8,847 nucleotides of DNA from an uncultured Prevotellaceae bacterium (GTDB taxonomy: Bacteria; Bacteroidota; Bacteroidia; Bacteroidales; Bacteroidaceae): positions 1 through 8,847 of the forward strand of contig CAMJAO010000072.1 in assembly GCA_946403615.1 (NCBI GenBank). The letters run 5' to 3'. A model generated the notes under the pieces. That model did no database searches. It was not told the DNA's origin and saw only the letters and a program-made list of their open reading frames with translations. The stretch's first letter is position 1. Each line of letters opens with the position of its first letter. Below, piece by piece: positions 7,137 to 8,847 of this stretch. The position numbers were made by a program, and so were the translations under genes.

Positions 7137-7161
7137 CCCCATTTTCCCCCACCTTCCCCCA
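7137..7161 (-). promoter_or_regulatory. MraZ operator: three TGGGG repeats at 10-bp spacing
   Basis: Reading the minus strand, TGGGG occurs at 7161-7157, 7151-7147 and 7141-7137, separated by GAAGG and GAAAA. This is exactly three TGGGN repeats with 5-bp spacers, the arrangement described as the MraZ binding box in other bacteria. It ends 9 bp upstream of the -7 element and covers the -33 region, which would suit repression by blocking polymerase. Binding was not tested; the call rests on the repeat pattern and on mraZ being the adjacent gene. Confidence 0.82.
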
Positions 7162-7186
7162 CATTTTTTTAAAAATATTATTTCTT

Positions 7187-7194
7187 TACCTTTG
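7187..7194 (+). promoter_or_regulatory. Candidate plus-strand -7 element, distal promoter for the acyltransferase genes
   Basis: TACCTTTG on the plus strand fits TAnnTTTG and is the mirror of the mraZ -7 element. The shared 9-bp inverted repeat is 7119-7127 / 7187-7195. If used, it gives a leader of about 180 nucleotides before the gene at 7383. No -33 match is seen, but the region upstream (7164-7186) is A/T-rich. The MraZ operator ends 25 bp upstream of it. Confidence 0.4.
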
Positions 7195-7212
7195 TTAACG
7201 GAATTTTAACTT

Positions 7213-7252
7213 TTTGGAGGGTTGGAGAGGGTGTTCTTGGTAGTGTTCTTGG
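7213..7252. repeat. G-rich element resembling copies A and B, with a 10-bp direct repeat
   Basis: The stretch 7213-7238 (TTTGGAGGG, then GGAGAGGGTGTTCTT) resembles the G-rich arm of the element at 1505-1532, without the preceding C-run. It contains GTGTTCTTGG at 7231-7240, repeated at 7243-7252 with a 12-bp period. The stretch lies inside the divergent control region and has no coding potential on either strand that I would defend. Confidence 0.35.
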
Positions 7253-7291
7253 CGGGTTCCTAAAATGGTGTTTTTATAATCAATTGTTACT

Positions 7292-7340
7292 AAAAATGAC
7301 TAAAATAAATGGAAAAATGAACATTTTTTGCCAAAAATGA
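7292..7340. promoter_or_regulatory. Three spaced AAAAATGA repeats with an embedded palindrome
   Basis: AAAAATGA occurs at 7292-7299, 7313-7320 and 7333-7340, with starts 21 and 20 bp apart, close to two helical turns each, so all three face the same side of the DNA. The middle copy is half of a perfect inverted repeat: AAAAATG (7313-7319), spacer AA, CATTTTT (7322-7328). The group lies 22-70 bp upstream of the proximal candidate -7 element at 7362. It could be a regulator site or phased A-tracts that bend the DNA. No regulator is assigned. Confidence 0.45.
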
Positions 7341-7361
7341 TGATAAGTTGAAAAAGTTGCG

Positions 7362-7369
7362 TATTTTTG
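7362..7369 (+). promoter_or_regulatory. Candidate proximal -7 element for the acyltransferase genes
   Basis: TATTTTTG fits TAnnTTTG and ends 13 bp before the ATG at 7383, implying a very short leader. A TTTG at 7327-7330 is too far away (31 bp) to be a normal -33 element. The surrounding sequence is A/T-rich, so a chance match is possible. Confidence 0.45.
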
Positions 7370-7382
7370 CATACTTAAACGA

Positions 7383-8231
7383 ATGTCTATTGGAGAAATG
7401 ACGGAGATAACGGAGCAAACCATTGACATTGATGCCATATTGAAAAGCAAAATGGGGGCGAAAGCAAAATACGTTCCCGGTTTTGTTCGTCGCTGGCTGA
7501 AACGGACCATCCATCAGGATGAGGTGAACGCTTTCCTTTGGGACAGCCGCGATAAGACTGGCGTAGAGTGGTTGGAAGAGTGCGTGAGATACCTTGACGC
7601 GCATCTCGAGATTCATGGCATGGAAAACCTGCCCGACAAAGACGACGGCCGGCTCTACACTTTCGTGAGCAATCACCCTCTGGGTGGTGCCGACGGCGTG
7701 GCTCTCGGTGCGATTATCGGCCGCCACTATGACGGTCGCTTCCGTTATCTGGTCAATGACTTGCTGATGAATCTGCCCGGACTGGCTCCGTTGTGCATCC
7801 CCATCAACAAGACGGGCAGCCAGAGCCGTAATTTCCCGGCGATGGTCGAGGCTGGTTTCAAGAGCGACCACCACATGCTGATGTTCCCGGCCGGTCTCTG
7901 TTCGCGCAAGATCAAGGGCGAGATACATGATTTGCCGTGGAAAAAGACATTTATCACGAAGAGCGTAGAGACACAGCGCGATGTGGTTCCCATCCATTTT
8001 AGCGGGTGCAACTCCAATTTCTTCTACCGTCTGGCCAATATTTGCAAGACTCTGGGCATCAAATTCAATGTGGCGATGCTTTATCTGGTAGACGAGATGT
8101 ACAAGAATGTGCATAAAACTTTCACCGTGACCATCGGCAAACCCATCCCTTGGCAGACATTCGATAAATCAAAAACTCCTGCACAGTGGGCACAGTATGT
8201 GCAAGACCAAGTATATGAACTCCCTAAATGA
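7383..8231 (+). CDS. glsA: PlsC-like O-acyltransferase, likely glycine-lipid GlsA
   Basis: The 282-residue protein belongs to the lysophospholipid acyltransferase (PlsC-like) group. In glycine-lipid synthesis such an enzyme esterifies the hydroxyl of the N-(3-hydroxyacyl)glycine made by GlsB, giving a two-chain membrane lipid. Blocks in order: SNHPLGGADG (96-105) in place of the acyltransferase histidine motif, LCIPINKTGS (137-146), MFPAGLCSRK (167-176) in place of FPEGTRS, and VVPIHFSG (201-208). The histidine motif reads H98-X5-D104 rather than the classical HX4D, and the glutamate of FPEG is alanine. No clear membrane helix or signal peptide is seen, so peripheral attachment at the inner membrane is likely. 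The pairing, 24 bp upstream of a GNAT N-acyltransferase gene, favours GlsA over a PlsC of phospholipid synthesis. The start is at 7383; a second ATG at 7398 is possible. The gene diverges from mraZ. The specific substrate is inferred. Confidence 0.78.
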   Translation: MSIGEMTEITEQTIDIDAILKSKMGAKAKYVPGFVRRWLKRTIHQDEVNAFLWDSRDKTGVEWLEECVRYLDAHLEIHGMENLPDKDDGRLYTFVSNHPLGGADGVALGAIIGRHYDGRFRYLVNDLLMNLPGLAPLCIPINKTGSQSRNFPAMVEAGFKSDHHMLMFPAGLCSRKIKGEIHDLPWKKTFITKSVETQRDVVPIHFSGCNSNFFYRLANICKTLGIKFNVAMLYLVDEMYKNVHKTFTVTIGKPIPWQTFDKSKTPAQWAQYVQDQVYELPK

Positions 8232-8255
8232 GGTTTCCTCCTCACAGAAAAAAGT

Positions 8256-8847
8256 ATGGTACCTATCATCCCTCCCGTCAGCAAAGAACTGCTCAAGAGC
8301 GAGTTGACTCCCGACAAGCAACTCCGTATGACGAACAAGAGTCATAACGAGATTTACATCGTCGATATCCATGATTCTCCCAATGTGTTGCGCGAGATTG
8401 GCCGCCAAAGGGAAGAGGCGTTTCGTGAGGCTGGTGGAGGTACGGGCAAAGAACTCGACCTCGACGAGTTTGACCTGATGGACAATTGCTACAAACAACT
8501 GGTGGTGTGGAATCCCGAAGAGGAGGAAATCATCGGCGGTTACCGCTATAAACTGGGTACTGAGGTGGATTTTGACGCTGAGGGTCAGCCCATTTTGGCC
8601 ACAAGCCACATGTTCCGTTTCTCAGAGAAGTTCATCAAGGAATATCTGCCCTATACTGTGGAATTGGCACGGTCGTATGTCACACTTCCTTATCAGAGTT
8701 CGAAGATGGGCGCCAAGAGTCTGTTTGCCCTTGACAACCTCTGGGATGGACTGGGCGCACTCACCGTCATCATGCCCAATGTGAAGTATTTCTTCGGCAA
8801 GATGACCATGTATCCCTCCTATGTGCGCAAGGGTAGGGACATGATTC
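8256..8847 (+). CDS. glsB: GNAT/hemolysin-type N-acyltransferase, likely glycine-lipid GlsB (3' end outside window)
   Basis: The first 197 residues are present and the frame stays open to the window end. They match the GNAT-fold family that includes OlsB and so-called hemolysin proteins, which move a 3-hydroxyacyl chain from acyl carrier protein to the amino group of an amino acid. Recognisable blocks are VLREIGRQREEAFREAGGGTGK (starting at 44), DEFD (70-73), QLVVW (81-85), GGYRY (94-98), TSHMFRFS (116-123), ELARSYVTLPYQ (136-147, cf. ELGRSFV) and NVKYFFGKMTMYPSY (from 175). From memory this closely resembles the Bacteroides thetaiotaomicron GlsB that makes N-acylglycine. The ATG at 8256 follows the upstream stop by 24 bp and is preceded by an A-rich stretch, typical of Bacteroidetes starts. 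Glycine as substrate is inferred from lineage; an ornithine- or serine-directed enzyme is possible. Confidence 0.8.
   Translation, partial: MVPIIPPVSKELLKSELTPDKQLRMTNKSHNEIYIVDIHDSPNVLREIGRQREEAFREAGGGTGKELDLDEFDLMDNCYKQLVVWNPEEEEIIGGYRYKLGTEVDFDAEGQPILATSHMFRFSEKFIKEYLPYTVELARSYVTLPYQSSKMGAKSLFALDNLWDGLGALTVIMPNVKYFFGKMTMYPSYVRKGRDMI

Noticed and set aside
7137..7161. G-quadruplex on the minus strand
   Set aside because: Only three runs of four or more G are present, with GG as the sole candidate for a fourth. The exact TGGGG 10-bp spacing next to mraZ is better explained as an MraZ operator.
7290..8114. Minus-strand open frame (274 codons) opposite the PlsC-like gene
   Set aside because: The plus-strand frame carries recognisable acyltransferase blocks over the same bases. 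The minus frame has none, and its end runs into the A/T-rich promoter region.

Overview
The window reads as chromosome of a Bacteroidales bacterium, most likely from the Prevotella side of the order. Three things point there: the order mraZ-rsmH-ftsL-ftsI-murE-mraY with a PASTA-tailed FtsI and an enlarged MraY; promoter-like TAnnTTTG elements and a near-absence of Shine-Dalgarno sequences; and a divergent pair of acyltransferase genes that resembles the glycine-lipid genes of Bacteroides. The genus is inference, not shown by the sequence.

Positions 1-7091 are the start of a division and cell wall (dcw) cluster, transcribed on the minus strand. From its promoter at about 7120 it runs leftward: mraZ (7091-6618), rsmH (6615-5689), an ftsL-like gene (5692-5192), ftsI (5195-3045), murE (2982-1531), mraY (1379-108). 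The first four genes are tightly packed, with a 2-bp gap and then two ATGA start/stop overlaps. The later junctions are loose (62 bp, 151 bp, and at least 107 bp after mraY), and each holds a different 7-bp tandem repeat. Two of them also hold a C-run/G-run hairpin-like element. The products act together: MraZ regulates the cluster, RsmH modifies 16S rRNA, FtsL-like and FtsI belong to the septal synthesis machinery, and MurE and MraY make the UDP-MurNAc-pentapeptide and lipid I precursors. The MurE motif predicts meso-diaminopimelate peptidoglycan.

Positions 7092-7382 are a 291-bp divergent control region. It holds three TGGGG repeats at exact 10-bp spacing on the minus strand, which is the layout of an MraZ operator. 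They lie where the -33 element of the mraZ promoter would be. Toward the right-hand genes there are two candidate plus-strand -7 elements, three helically spaced AAAAATGA repeats and a short palindrome.

Positions 7383-8847 hold two plus-strand genes: a PlsC-like O-acyltransferase (complete) and a GNAT/hemolysin-type N-acyltransferase (cut off by the window end). Together they match the two activities needed for glycine lipids (GlsA and GlsB of Bacteroides thetaiotaomicron). The most interesting idea here is that the MraZ operator sits between cell-division genes and genes for an unusual membrane lipid. No tRNA, rRNA, CRISPR array, insertion sequence or phage gene was seen.
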